A stretch of 64,000 bases of DNA from positions 6,696,001-6,760,000 of the forward strand of contig NZ_CP108081.1 in the NCBI RefSeq assembly GCF_036182465.1. The letters run 5' to 3'. The stretch's first letter is position 1. Each line of letters starts with the position of its first letter. The notes beneath the pieces are model-generated. The model saw only the letters and a program-made list of their open reading frames with translations, was not told where the DNA came from and ran no database searches. Of this stretch, positions 1-7,869 are shown piece after piece. A program made the translations under genes and the position numbers. The DNA is from Streptomyces sp. NBC_00258 (GTDB taxonomy: Bacteria; Actinomycetota; Actinomycetes; Streptomycetales; Streptomycetaceae).

Positions 1-654
1 GGGCAGGTGCAGGGCCGGGCCCTCGCCGACGAGCTCACCGGCGGCAAGACGCAGAAGATCGTCATGATGAACGGCGCGGTGACGGACCCGAACGCCGCCC
101 AGTTCAAGGACGGCGCCCTCGGTGAGCTCAGCGGCAAGGTGACCATCGCCAAGTCGTACGACACCAAGGACTGGAAGCCGGCCAACGCCCGGGCCAACAT
201 GATGGCGGCGATCTCCGCCATCGGCGCCGACAACATCGCGGGCGTGTACTCCGCCAACGACGGCATGGCCGGCGGCATCATCTCCGCGCTGAAGGCCGCC
301 GGGGTCACCGACCTGCCGCCGATCACCGGCCAGGACGCGGAGCTGGACGCGGTGCAGCGCGTCGTCATCGGCGACCAGTTCATGAGCGTCTACAAGCCGT
401 ACCCGCAGGAGGCCGAGACCGCCGCCGAGATGGCCGTGGCCGTCGTCCGCGGCTTCGGTATCGAGTTCGACTCGCTGACCCCCGACAAGGTCACCAGCCC
501 CACGGACAAGAACATCCCGGCCAACCTGCTCCAGGTCTCCGCCCTGACCAAGAGCACCATCGAGTCGACGGTCATCCAGGACGGCATCTACACGGCCGAC
601 CAGATCTGCACGGCCAAGTACAAGACGGCCTGCGACTCCCTCGGCATCAAGTAG
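1..654 (+). CDS. Sugar ABC transporter substrate-binding protein (3' part)
   Basis: The reading frame is open from the first base of the window, so the N-terminus (signal peptide and first lobe) lies outside. The visible 217 residues look like the C-terminal half of a periplasmic-binding-protein type 1 sugar receptor of the XylF/ChvE kind: IVMMNGAVTDPNAAQFKDGA, then GVYSANDGMAGGIISALKAAG, then a GQDAELDAVQRVVIGDQFMSV stretch of the hinge and second lobe. In Gram-positive bacteria such receptors are lipoproteins that deliver pentoses or other sugars to an ABC permease. No permease or ATPase gene follows on this strand, so this is the last gene of its transcript or stands alone. It ends at a strong bidirectional terminator. 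The exact sugar cannot be read from the sequence. Confidence 0.85.
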   Translation, partial: GQVQGRALADELTGGKTQKIVMMNGAVTDPNAAQFKDGALGELSGKVTIAKSYDTKDWKPANARANMMAAISAIGADNIAGVYSANDGMAGGIISALKAAGVTDLPPITGQDAELDAVQRVVIGDQFMSVYKPYPQEAETAAEMAVAVVRGFGIEFDSLTPDKVTSPTDKNIPANLLQVSALTKSTIESTVIQDGIYTADQICTAKYKTACDSLGIK

Positions 655-693
655 CACCTTGTGCGGTGCGTGGTCGACGCGCGTAACCGGGAC

Positions 694-735
694 GGTTCGG
701 GGGGTTTCCCACATCTGTGGAAAACCCCCTGAACC
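694..735. terminator. Bidirectional terminator between convergent genes
   Basis: A near-perfect 20-bp inverted repeat (GGTTCGGGGGGTTTCCCACA on the left, two mismatches on the right, two-base tip). The A-run on one side reads as a T-run on the other. It lies between the rightward transporter gene and the leftward transglutaminase gene and could stop both transcripts. Confidence 0.8.
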
Positions 736-776
736 TCTGGGCCCACGGGCGCCGGGAACTCATGCTCCCCAGGAAC

Positions 777-1655
777 TCACGCCACCCGGGTGAACTCCAC
801 CGTCACCTCCGGCGGTCCCCCGGCCACCCCTCGGTAGATCCCCTTGTGCGGGGTCACGTCGTCGTAGTCGCGGCCCCGGCCCACGACGACGTGGGACTCG
901 TTGGCGCGGGTGCGGTTGGTGGGGTCGTGGCCGGTCCAGTCGCCTGCCCAGTACTCGATCCAGGCGTGGCTCTGGCCGGCGACGGGGCGGTGCAGTTCCG
1001 CGTCCCGCTCGGGGTGCAGGTAACCGGACACGTAGCGGGTCGGCAGGCCCAGTGCACGCAGGAGCCCGGCCGTCAGGTGGGCTATGTCCTGGCAGACGCC
1101 CGCCCCCTGCTCCCAGGCCTCGGCGGGGCTGGTGTTCACGCCGGTGGAGCCCGGGATGTACGAGACCCGGTCGGCGACCAGGTCCGAGACCGCGACCGCC
1201 GTCTCGTGCGGGTCCAGGCCCGCGGCCGCCGTGCGGGCCCGCTCCACCAGCTCCTCGGGGACGGTCGTACGGGAGGTCTGGACCGCGTGTTCCAGCAGGC
1301 GGGAGTTCGCCACCTGGTCGGCCACCTCGGCCCAGGTCGGGGCCGGTGGCAGGTCGGCCGGCGGTGACGTCTCCACCAGGCTCACCGCAGTGATCGTCAG
1401 ATCCTCGTGCGGCTCCATCAGGTCGAAGCCGGTGACCTGGGTGCCCCAGTAGTCCCAGTACGACCAGGTCGGTGTGGACGGGTTGACCAGGACGCGGGCG
1501 TCCAGGGTCGTCTGGCCCGGCAGCGTCAGCGGGGTCATACGGACCTCGTTGTGGGAGCGGACCGCGGCCTGTGCGTACGAGACGCGGGTGATGTGCCGGA
1601 TGCGGAGCCGACGTGTCATCGGCGCGTTCGTGTTCATGTTCACGCTCGTGTTCAT
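777..1655 (-). CDS. Transglutaminase-like cysteine protease family protein
   Basis: A 292-residue protein with an N-terminal beta-rich domain (RRLRIRHITRVSY..., the bacterial transglutaminase-like N-terminal domain) followed by a transglutaminase core. The triad is visible: Cys in GAGVCQDIAHL, His in SHAWIEYW and Asp in GHDPTNRTR. The start at 1655 is chosen because GGAAGGAG lies 7 nt upstream. An in-frame ATG at 1619 is an alternative that would remove a repetitive MNTSVNMNTN leader. The gene follows the alpha-E gene with a 2-nt gap, and both follow a circularly permuted ATP-grasp gene. This three-gene set is widely conserved in bacteria and is thought to make or modify a peptide-like product, but the substrate is not established. 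The low-complexity N-terminus comes from a short tandem duplication around 1631-1655. Confidence 0.85.
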   Translation of the reverse strand: MNTSVNMNTNAPMTRRLRIRHITRVSYAQAAVRSHNEVRMTPLTLPGQTTLDARVLVNPSTPTWSYWDYWGTQVTGFDLMEPHEDLTITAVSLVETSPPADLPPAPTWAEVADQVANSRLLEHAVQTSRTTVPEELVERARTAAAGLDPHETAVAVSDLVADRVSYIPGSTGVNTSPAEAWEQGAGVCQDIAHLTAGLLRALGLPTRYVSGYLHPERDAELHRPVAGQSHAWIEYWAGDWTGHDPTNRTRANESHVVVGRGRDYDDVTPHKGIYRGVAGGPPEVTVEFTRVA

Positions 1656-1657
1656 GT

Positions 1658-2590
1658 TCACGCTCCTTCCTGGGCCCACTCGACGGGCCCCTGGTACGGG
1701 AAGAACCTCTCCGCGACCGCCTCGGCGGAGGCCATGCACGACGTCTGCAACTCCCGCAGCAGGGAGGGGAGTACGTCCTCCAGGGCCGTCGAGTCCAGGT
1801 ATTCCAGGCGGGTGCGCATCCTGCCGATCGGGCGGCGCGCCGGGTCCTGGCGCGGGCGGCCGAGCGCTGCCAGGCACTCCTCCGCCGTGGTCAGCGCGTG
1901 CAGCACCGAACGCGGGAACTCCCGGTCCATGATGAGGAACTCGGCCACCCGGGCCGTGTCCCCGAAACCGCCGTACACCCGCGCGTACGCCTCGTCCGCC
2001 CCGCTCGCGCTGAGCAGCGTCGGCCAGTCGGGGGCGTGCGCGGCGTCCAGCACCCGTACGGACAGCAGCCGTACGGTCATGTCCACCCGCTCCAGGCTCC
2101 TGCCGAGCACCACGAAACGCCAGCTGTCGTCCCGGCTCATCGTCGAGTCGGCGAGCCCGCAGAAGAGCGCGGCCCGCCGTCGGACCAGCTCCAGATAGGC
2201 GTACGGACCGGTGCGGCGGGCCGCCAGACGCTGGTCGGCGAGGGCGTGCCAGGTGGAGTTGAGGCACTCCCACATCTCGGAGGACACCGCCTCGCGGGCG
2301 CTGCGCGCGTTCAGCCGGGCGGCGCCCAGCGCACCCTCGATGGAGCAGGTCGAGCGGGCGTCGAAGGCCAGCTGGTCCAGGACCTGTTGCATGTCGACGG
2401 GGTCGGTGCCCGCGTCGACGCCGAGGATCGCGTACAGCGAGCGGCAGGCCATGTCCTCGTCCCGCCAGGGGTCTTCGAGGAGCCGGTGCAGATACGCGTC
2501 GAGGATGCGGCCGGTGGCGTCGGCCCGTTCGACATAGCGGCCCGTCCAGGTCAGTGCCTCGGCGATGCGGGAGAGGATCACGTCGTTCAC
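1658..2590 (-). CDS. Alpha-E domain-containing protein
   Basis: A 310-residue all-helical protein of the alpha-E family (DUF403), beginning VNDVILSRIAEALTWTGRYVERADATGR, which is the family's usual opening. The GTG start at 2590 has a full AGGAGG 7 nt upstream. A much longer open frame continues upstream but has the wrong composition and is ignored. Alpha-E proteins are nearly always encoded with a circularly permuted ATP-grasp and a transglutaminase-like protein, as here. The ATP-grasp gene ends about 100 bp upstream and the transglutaminase gene starts 2 nt after this stop, so the three should share a transcript. The biochemical role of the family is unknown. Confidence 0.85.
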   Translation of the reverse strand: MNDVILSRIAEALTWTGRYVERADATGRILDAYLHRLLEDPWRDEDMACRSLYAILGVDAGTDPVDMQQVLDQLAFDARSTCSIEGALGAARLNARSAREAVSSEMWECLNSTWHALADQRLAARRTGPYAYLELVRRRAALFCGLADSTMSRDDSWRFVVLGRSLERVDMTVRLLSVRVLDAAHAPDWPTLLSASGADEAYARVYGGFGDTARVAEFLIMDREFPRSVLHALTTAEECLAALGRPRQDPARRPIGRMRTRLEYLDSTALEDVLPSLLRELQTSCMASAEAVAERFFPYQGPVEWAQEGA

Positions 2591-2691
2591 GGCCGTACCT
2601 CCTGCTCCTTGAGCGGCTTGAGCCGCATGTGCTGCTGCATGTGCTGCCTGAGCTGTTCGAGCTGTTTGTGCGGGCACTCCAGGTGTGGCCG

Positions 2692-4236
2692 TCATTGCTG
2701 CTGCGCCCCTTCCTGCGGGACGAGGCGTTCGCCGTCGGGGCCGAGCTGACGCGGGACGACCTCGGGCAGGGGACCCGAGGGCTCCGCCACCGGACCCTCC
2801 GCCGGTCCCTCCGCGAGCACCCAGGTGTCCTTGGAGCCGCCGCCCTGGCTGGAGTTGACGATGAGGTTGCCCTCCTGGAGCGCGACCCGGGTGAGCCCGC
2901 CGGGCAGCACCCACACATCGCTGCCGTCGTTCACGGCGAAGGGCCGGAGATCGATGTGGCGCGGGGCCATTCGCTCGCCCGCGAGGGTCGGAGAGGTGGA
3001 CAGGGCCACCGGCCGCTGGGCGATCCACCCCCGAGGGTCGGCGGCGACCTCTTTGCGTACGCGATCGAGCGTCTGCCGGTCCGCGTGTGGTCCGATCACT
3101 ATGCCCTGCCCGCCGGCCCCGTCGACCGGTTTCACGACGAGCTGGTCGAGCTGGTCGAGGACCGCCTCCAACTGTCCTGGCTCGTCGGGGCGGAACGATT
3201 CGACATTGGGGAGGACCGGTTCCTCCGACAGGTAGTACCGGATGAGATCGGGAACGTACGTGTAGAGCAGCTTGTCGTCCGCGATGCCGTTGCCCACCGC
3301 GTTCGCGAGTGTGATGTTCCCGGCCTGGGCGGCGTTCATGATGCCGGGGCAGCCGATCACCGAGTCGGGCCGGAAGTGCAGCGGATCGAGGAAGTCGTCG
3401 TCGAGCCGCCGGTATACGACGTGGACGGGCATCTCGCCGCGAGTGGTCCGCATCCACACCCGGTTCCCGCGGCAGACCAGATCGTGCCCCTCCACCAGCT
3501 GCACGCCCATCAGCCGTGCCAGCAGGGCGTGTTCGAAGTAGGCGGCGTTGCTGGGGCCCGGGGTGAGCACGACGACGCGCGGGTCGCCGACCCCGTCGGG
3601 CGCCGCCGCGCGCAGTGCCGCGAGCAGCCGCTGCCCGTACCCGTCGACCGGCAGCACATGCTGCTCGGCGAAGAGCGAGGGGAAGATCCGGGTCATCGCC
3701 CGCCGGTTCTCGATGACGTACGAGACCCCGGAGGGCACCCGGACGTTGTCCTCCAGGACCCGGAAGTCGCCCGCCTCGTCCCGTACGAGATCGATGCCGG
3801 CGACGTGGATGCGTACCCCGCCCGGGGGTTCCACGCCGTGCGCGGCCCGGTGGAAGTGGGGGGAGTTGAGGAGCAGCCGCCAGGGCACGACGCCGTCCTC
3901 GAAGGCCCGGCACGGTCCGTACGCGTCCGCGAGGTAGGCCTCCAGGGCCCTGACCCGTTGGGAGACCCCGCGTTGGATGAGGTCCCATTCCAGCGCGTCC
4001 AGCACCCGTGGCACGAGGTCCAGCGGCCAGGGCCGCTCCTCGCCCGCGAAGGCGTACGTCACGCCGCGGTCCGTGAACGACCGGGCCATCTGATCGGCCC
4101 TGAACCGAAGTTCGGCCGGTTCCATCGGTTGGAGTGCCGCCAGCACCGGCTCATAGGCGGTTCTGACCTCACCCGGCCGCTCAAACATCTCGTCCCACGC
4201 GTCGGCCAACGCGTATGCGTCAAATATGTCCGCCAT
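2692..4236 (-). CDS. Circularly permuted type 2 ATP-grasp protein
   Basis: A 514-residue protein with the features of CP_ATPgrasp_2 (DUF404/DUF407) proteins. These include FRVLEDNVRVPSGVSYVIENR, VVVLTPGPSNAAYFEHALLA, VVKPVDGAGGQGIVIGPHA and the late basic/acidic ATP-binding segment before WVLPGGLTRVAL. Such enzymes probably catalyse ATP-dependent peptide-type ligation in association with alpha-E and transglutaminase partners, which follow directly. The last residues (VPQEGAQQQ) are a short Gln-rich tail. A TAACGT hexamer lies 6 nt upstream of the ATG (4243-4248 on the plus strand), so the operon mRNA may be leaderless. The gene faces away from a LuxR-type regulator across a 280-bp intergenic region. 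Confidence 0.85.
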   Translation of the reverse strand: MADIFDAYALADAWDEMFERPGEVRTAYEPVLAALQPMEPAELRFRADQMARSFTDRGVTYAFAGEERPWPLDLVPRVLDALEWDLIQRGVSQRVRALEAYLADAYGPCRAFEDGVVPWRLLLNSPHFHRAAHGVEPPGGVRIHVAGIDLVRDEAGDFRVLEDNVRVPSGVSYVIENRRAMTRIFPSLFAEQHVLPVDGYGQRLLAALRAAAPDGVGDPRVVVLTPGPSNAAYFEHALLARLMGVQLVEGHDLVCRGNRVWMRTTRGEMPVHVVYRRLDDDFLDPLHFRPDSVIGCPGIMNAAQAGNITLANAVGNGIADDKLLYTYVPDLIRYYLSEEPVLPNVESFRPDEPGQLEAVLDQLDQLVVKPVDGAGGQGIVIGPHADRQTLDRVRKEVAADPRGWIAQRPVALSTSPTLAGERMAPRHIDLRPFAVNDGSDVWVLPGGLTRVALQEGNLIVNSSQGGGSKDTWVLAEGPAEGPVAEPSGPLPEVVPRQLGPDGERLVPQEGAQQQ

Positions 4237-4518
4237 GGCCTGACGTTAGATGCGGCACGTAACACGACGATCACTCGGTGATTTCCGGCAGCTCACGCGG
4301 TTCGCGCGTTTGCTCACCGTCCTCATGCGTCGCACATGCGCCCCGGTGTCCGATTCGCGACCGCCATCAGCTTGTTGCAACGAGCCATGCTGTGGTGGGG
4401 ATAAATCGGTATTCACCGTGTCGATAGGGGGCGAGGACGCGTCGAAGCCGTGTTGCGGAGGCGGGTGCAGCCGCGCATAGTTGCGCTCCGGAAGAGGCTT
4501 GAACCGGGGGTTGAGGAG

Positions 4519-5562
4519 ATGGCCGGGCACGGGAAGGAAGCGCATCCGCACGGTGCTGACCGCCTGTGCGAGGCGGGGGACCGGGTGTACTCCCGGGCGG
4601 TACGACGCGGCCGGGTGTCCCGCGAGGACGCCGGGACCGTGCCCTGCCTGGTCGAGCTGGCGCTGCTGCATCCCGACCCCGACGACATGGGCTGGCTGGT
4701 GCCGACCTCGCCGCAGGAGGTCATGACACGGCTGCTGCGGGAGATGCACGAGCACGTCGTCGCGACGCAGTCGCGCATGGGCTCGGCGGTGTCCGCCTTC
4801 GAGTGGTACGCGGCCCTCGGCGGCAACGCCCACTCGCGCGCCGAGGGCGTGGCGATCCGGGTGCTCGACGGACTGCCCCGGATCCGGGCCGCGATGGACG
4901 AGGCGACCGAGGCGTGCGCGTCCGAGGTGCTGGCCGTCCAGCCGGGCGGCATCCGCCGCGAGGACGAACTCTCCGAGGGCCTGCACCGGGCGATGGCGCT
5001 GCGCCGCCGGGGCGTGCGCATGCGCGACCTGTACACGCATGTGGCCCGGCACGGGCAGGGCCTGCTGAACTACATGGACCTGATGGGCGACGCGGCCGAG
5101 GCCCGCACCCTGGACGAGGTCACCGAGCGGCTCATCGTCTTCGACCGCACGGTCGCCTTCATCCCCGCGAGCTCCGACCGCACGATCGCTCTCGAACTGC
5201 GTCACCCGGCGCTGGTGGACTACCTGGTCACCGTCTTCGAGCGGCTCTGGCGCCTGGCGATCCCCCTCACGGCGCCCCTCCCGGACACGGGCATAGAGGG
5301 CATCACGCACCGGGAGCGCTCCATCGCGGCGCTGCTGGCGGAGGGCCACCAGGACGCGGTGGTCGCGGAGCGGCTGGGCATCAGCGTCCGCACCTGCCGC
5401 GCCCACATCGCTCGCCTCTCGGAGACCCTGGGCGCCGCCAGCCGCACCCAACTCGGCGTACGCATAGCCCAGGCCGGCCTCGACGGCCCACCCCGCGACC
5501 CGGAACTACAGCCCCTCACGTCTCCTGGTCCCGGGCTTCCAGAATCCCCGACCGACCGATGA
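4519..5562 (+). CDS. LuxR-type HTH regulator, paralogue 1 (TrmB-like sensor region)
   Basis: About 347 residues with a C-terminal LuxR-type helix-turn-helix (THRERSIAALLAEGHQDAVV...GISVRTCRAHIARLSETLGA). There is no receiver domain. The N-terminal two-thirds contains conserved landmarks shared with the next two genes: HPHGADRLCEAGDRVYSRAV, LALLHPDPDD, AVQPGG, RMRDLYTHVARH and EVTERLIVFDRTVAFIPAS. The last elements resemble the C-terminal sensor region seen in TrmB-like/LuxR regulators. The start at 4519 (ATG) is chosen because it gives the same N-terminal length as paralogue 2. A GTG at 4450 is the longer alternative. The last 47 nt overlap, tail to tail, the oppositely transcribed paralogue 2. 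The target genes and ligand are unknown. Confidence 0.75.
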   Translation: MAGHGKEAHPHGADRLCEAGDRVYSRAVRRGRVSREDAGTVPCLVELALLHPDPDDMGWLVPTSPQEVMTRLLREMHEHVVATQSRMGSAVSAFEWYAALGGNAHSRAEGVAIRVLDGLPRIRAAMDEATEACASEVLAVQPGGIRREDELSEGLHRAMALRRRGVRMRDLYTHVARHGQGLLNYMDLMGDAAEARTLDEVTERLIVFDRTVAFIPASSDRTIALELRHPALVDYLVTVFERLWRLAIPLTAPLPDTGIEGITHRERSIAALLAEGHQDAVVAERLGISVRTCRAHIARLSETLGAASRTQLGVRIAQAGLDGPPRDPELQPLTSPGPGLPESPTDR

Positions 5563-6511
5563 GATAACCGAGCTGTGCGCGGCTCTCGCTGCCGAGGGTG
5601 GCGGCGAGTTTGGCGATGTGAACGCGGGCGGTACGGATGTTCAGCCCGAGCCGGTCCGCGATGGCCGCGTCGGTGTGGCCTTCGACGAGGAGGGCGGCGA
5701 TGGCGTGCTGGCGGGGGGTGACGCCGTTGAGGGTTGGGCGGTGTACGGCTTCGGGGTGCATGGGGGTGGCCAGGCGCCACAGACGCTCAAAAGTGGTGAC
5801 GAAGAAGGTGAGCAGGGCCGGAGTGCGGACTTCCAGTGCGGCCGTACGGTCCTTGCTTGCCGCGACGAACGCCACAGCACGGTCGATGACGAGTAGTCGC
5901 TCCGTCACTTCGTCGAGGGTGCGCGCTTCCACGTCGCCCCGGAGCAGCTCGTAGCGGGCGATCACCGGAGGCGTATGGCGGACGGGATGCTGGTAGAGGG
6001 TGCGGATGCGGGCGCCCCGATCCAGCAGTGCCTGATCGCGCTCCAAGGCGGTGCCCAGGGTTTTGGAGGCCAGGCCGTTGTGCGGCTGGATCGCGAGCAG
6101 CTCCTCGCTCGCTTGGGCCAGGGCCTCCGTGATGGCCAGATCGATCTGTCCCTTGCCACGGAGAACCCTGATCGTGGGAGTGTCTGTCACCGCCGTATGG
6201 CTGCCCTCGATCCGCATCAGCGGCTCGAACACTTCGGCCAGCCGGGCCTCCCGCCGCCTTTCCTCCGCGATCCGCTCGTCGAACGTCCGAAGGAGCCGGG
6301 GCAGCGCGACGGCCGGCGCCGTGGGCACCAGGCGCCGCTCGTCGTCGGTGTCGGGGTGCAACAGTCCCAGATCGAGCAAGCAGGGAGCAGCCTCGCCGTC
6401 GTCCCTGGGCACACTGCCCTCGCGCAGGGCACGGGCGTACAGGCTCATGCCTGCTTCGCACAGCTCCTCGTCTCCGTGCGCGTGGAGGTTACGGCTCTCT
6501 CCGGAGGACAT
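5516..6511 (-). CDS. LuxR-type HTH regulator, paralogue 2
   Basis: A 331-residue protein with the same architecture as its two neighbours: an N-terminal HAHGDEELCEAGMSLYARAL block, a middle IQPHNG...IRTLYQHPVRH block, an EVTERLLVIDRAVAFVAASKDR block, and a C-terminal LuxR HTH (TPRQHAIAALLVEGHTDAAI...LNIRTARVHIAKLAATLGS). It is translated immediately after paralogue 3: the stop of that gene and this ATG are separated by one base, so the two are translationally coupled. Its 3' end overlaps the convergent paralogue 1 by 47 nt, which would give antisense transcripts. No phosphoacceptor domain is present, so ligand sensing through the N-terminal region is inferred. Confidence 0.8.
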   Translation of the reverse strand: MSSGESRNLHAHGDEELCEAGMSLYARALREGSVPRDDGEAAPCLLDLGLLHPDTDDERRLVPTAPAVALPRLLRTFDERIAEERRREARLAEVFEPLMRIEGSHTAVTDTPTIRVLRGKGQIDLAITEALAQASEELLAIQPHNGLASKTLGTALERDQALLDRGARIRTLYQHPVRHTPPVIARYELLRGDVEARTLDEVTERLLVIDRAVAFVAASKDRTAALEVRTPALLTFFVTTFERLWRLATPMHPEAVHRPTLNGVTPRQHAIAALLVEGHTDAAIADRLGLNIRTARVHIAKLAATLGSESRAQLGYLIGRSGILEARDQET

Positions 6512-6512
6512 G

Positions 6513-7523
6513 TCAGTGATCCTGCTCCAGAAGCCCCGACTGCGCTATGAGAAAGCCGAGTTGGGCCCGGCTGCCGCTGCCGAGGGCGGAGGCCAGCTTC
6601 GCTATGTGGGCGCGGCAGGTGCGGACGTTCATACCCAGGCGGCGCGCTATGGCCTCGTCGACATGTCCCTCGATGAGGAGTTTGGCGATGGAGCGCTGGA
6701 CGGGGGTGATGCCGTTGGGGTCGACGTCGTTCGGGACATCCTCGGTCAGTGGGACCGCGCGCTGCCAGAGCTGTTCGAAGACCTTGCTGAGGTACATGAC
6801 GAGACCGGGGTGCCGGAGTTCGAGAGCGACCCGCCGGTCGTCGCTGGCGGGGATGAAGGCGACGGTCCGGTCGAAGATGATCAGGCGCTCTATGAGCTCC
6901 TCCAGCGTGCGGACCTGGATCCTGCCGCCGGATATTCGCTCCACGTAGGCGAGTGTTCCCTGGCTGTGCCTCGCCGTGTGCTGGTACAGCGTGCGGATAC
7001 TGACCCCGCGGTCCGTGAGGGGCCGGTCCCGCTCCAGGGCCTGCATGAGAGCGTCCGCTGGGCGGCCGCCGCCGGGCTGGATCGTCAGCATCTCCTTGAC
7101 GCACTCGGCGGTAGCCGAATTGAGTGCCGCGTTGATCCGGTCGAATCCCTCCAGAACGGTGATCGCGTGGATGCTCGTCTGACCCTGCGTGCTGATCGCG
7201 ATGAACGGATCGAAGGAATCGGTCAGTTCGATCGCCTGGCGCCGCCGCTCCTGGATCTCGCGTTCCAGAGGGTGAAGACGTTGTGCGAGCGCGACGGACG
7301 GGGGAACGGGACGCAGCCATTTTTCGTCGTCCGGATCGGGGTGGAGCAGTGCGAACTCCAGGAGGCAGGGAGCCGCCTCCACCTCGACCCGGGTGATGCG
7401 CCCGGAGTGCAATGCGCTGGCGTAAAGGCGCGCTCCTTCGTCACACAACGTCGTGACAGCATGGGGATGTGTCGGTTGTGAGTTATTTGTAGGCAAATCT
7501 CCACCCCCCAGGGTCCTGAACAT
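6513..7523 (-). CDS. LuxR-type HTH regulator, paralogue 3
   Basis: A 336-residue member of the same local family: HPHAVTTLCDEGARLYASAL, LHPDPDDEKWLRP, IQPGGGRPAD, IRTLYQHTARHSQGTLAY, LIERLIIFDRTVAFIPASDDR and a C-terminal LuxR HTH (TPVQRSIAKLLIEGHVDEAIARRL...NVRTCRAHIAKLASALGS). The ATG at 7523 has no clear ribosome-binding site, and a TTG at 7496 would match the N-terminal lengths of the paralogues better. It is the first gene of a two-gene leftward unit with paralogue 2. It is divergent from the DSGWT-repeat peptide gene across fewer than 90 bp, so the regulator and the peptide gene share a promoter region. This arrangement suggests, but does not prove, that the regulators control the peptide operon. 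Confidence 0.8.
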   Translation of the reverse strand: MFRTLGGGDLPTNNSQPTHPHAVTTLCDEGARLYASALHSGRITRVEVEAAPCLLEFALLHPDPDDEKWLRPVPPSVALAQRLHPLEREIQERRRQAIELTDSFDPFIAISTQGQTSIHAITVLEGFDRINAALNSATAECVKEMLTIQPGGGRPADALMQALERDRPLTDRGVSIRTLYQHTARHSQGTLAYVERISGGRIQVRTLEELIERLIIFDRTVAFIPASDDRRVALELRHPGLVMYLSKVFEQLWQRAVPLTEDVPNDVDPNGITPVQRSIAKLLIEGHVDEAIARRLGMNVRTCRAHIAKLASALGSGSRAQLGFLIAQSGLLEQDH

Positions 7524-7609
7524 GCAGGAACATGATGCATCGCTCCTGTGGCATTGACGTGCCTGAATGAGCCATCGTCTTGTGACGACGGGGGAGAAGA
7601 TTCCATCAA

Positions 7610-7869
7610 GTGAGGACGAAGCCGACTATGCGAGCGAGATTGCTTGGTTCAGTGCTTGCCGCAGTCTTCTCTGTCGCTGTGGCCTTCGGCACGTCGGGGG
7701 CTCGGGCCTTGACGTCGTGCACGCCGAGCAGTCGGTCCCACCGGACAGCGGTTGGACCGATGCGGAGGCGGCGCCGGCGGACAGTGGCTGGACCAAGGTA
7801 CTGGCCGGGGCGGCGGAGGTTCCGCCGGACAGCGGTTGGACGAGCAGCCCCGCGGACGCAGAAGCATGA
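7610..7869 (+). CDS. Exported peptide precursor with three DSGWT repeats; apparent frameshift
   Basis: Two frames join here. From GTG 7610 (or ATG 7628) the frame encodes a good signal peptide, MRARLLGSVLAAVFSVAVAF, but then degenerates. In the next frame, 7702-7869 encodes EQSVPPDSGWTDAEA, APADSGWTKVLAG and EVPPDSGWTSSPADAEA, three copies of P-x-D-S-G-W-T. The copies differ only at synonymous positions of that frame (GAC AGC GGT TGG ACC; GAC AGT GGC TGG ACC; GAC AGC GGT TGG ACG), which supports it as the true coding frame. The stop overlaps the ATG of the next gene (ATGA). A run of five G at 7696-7700 lies between the two frames, and one extra G would give a continuous 86-residue secreted precursor. 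The gene is therefore a real frameshift mutant, a sequencing error, or uses frameshifting. The alternative is a short cytosolic peptide from GTG 7717. Function is unknown; a secreted signal or modified peptide is inferred. Confidence 0.55.

Noticed and set aside
1658..3988. A 776-codon open frame running through the alpha-E gene and far upstream
   Set aside because: Only its 3' part is coding. Upstream it lies antisense/out of frame to the ATP-grasp gene with Arg/Pro/Gly-rich shadow composition, and a GTG with a perfect AGGAGG marks the true start at 2590.
4375..4405. A possible promoter TTGCAA/GATAAA upstream of the first LuxR-type regulator
   Set aside because: The spacer is 19 bp and both boxes are weak matches, so it is not listed as a feature.
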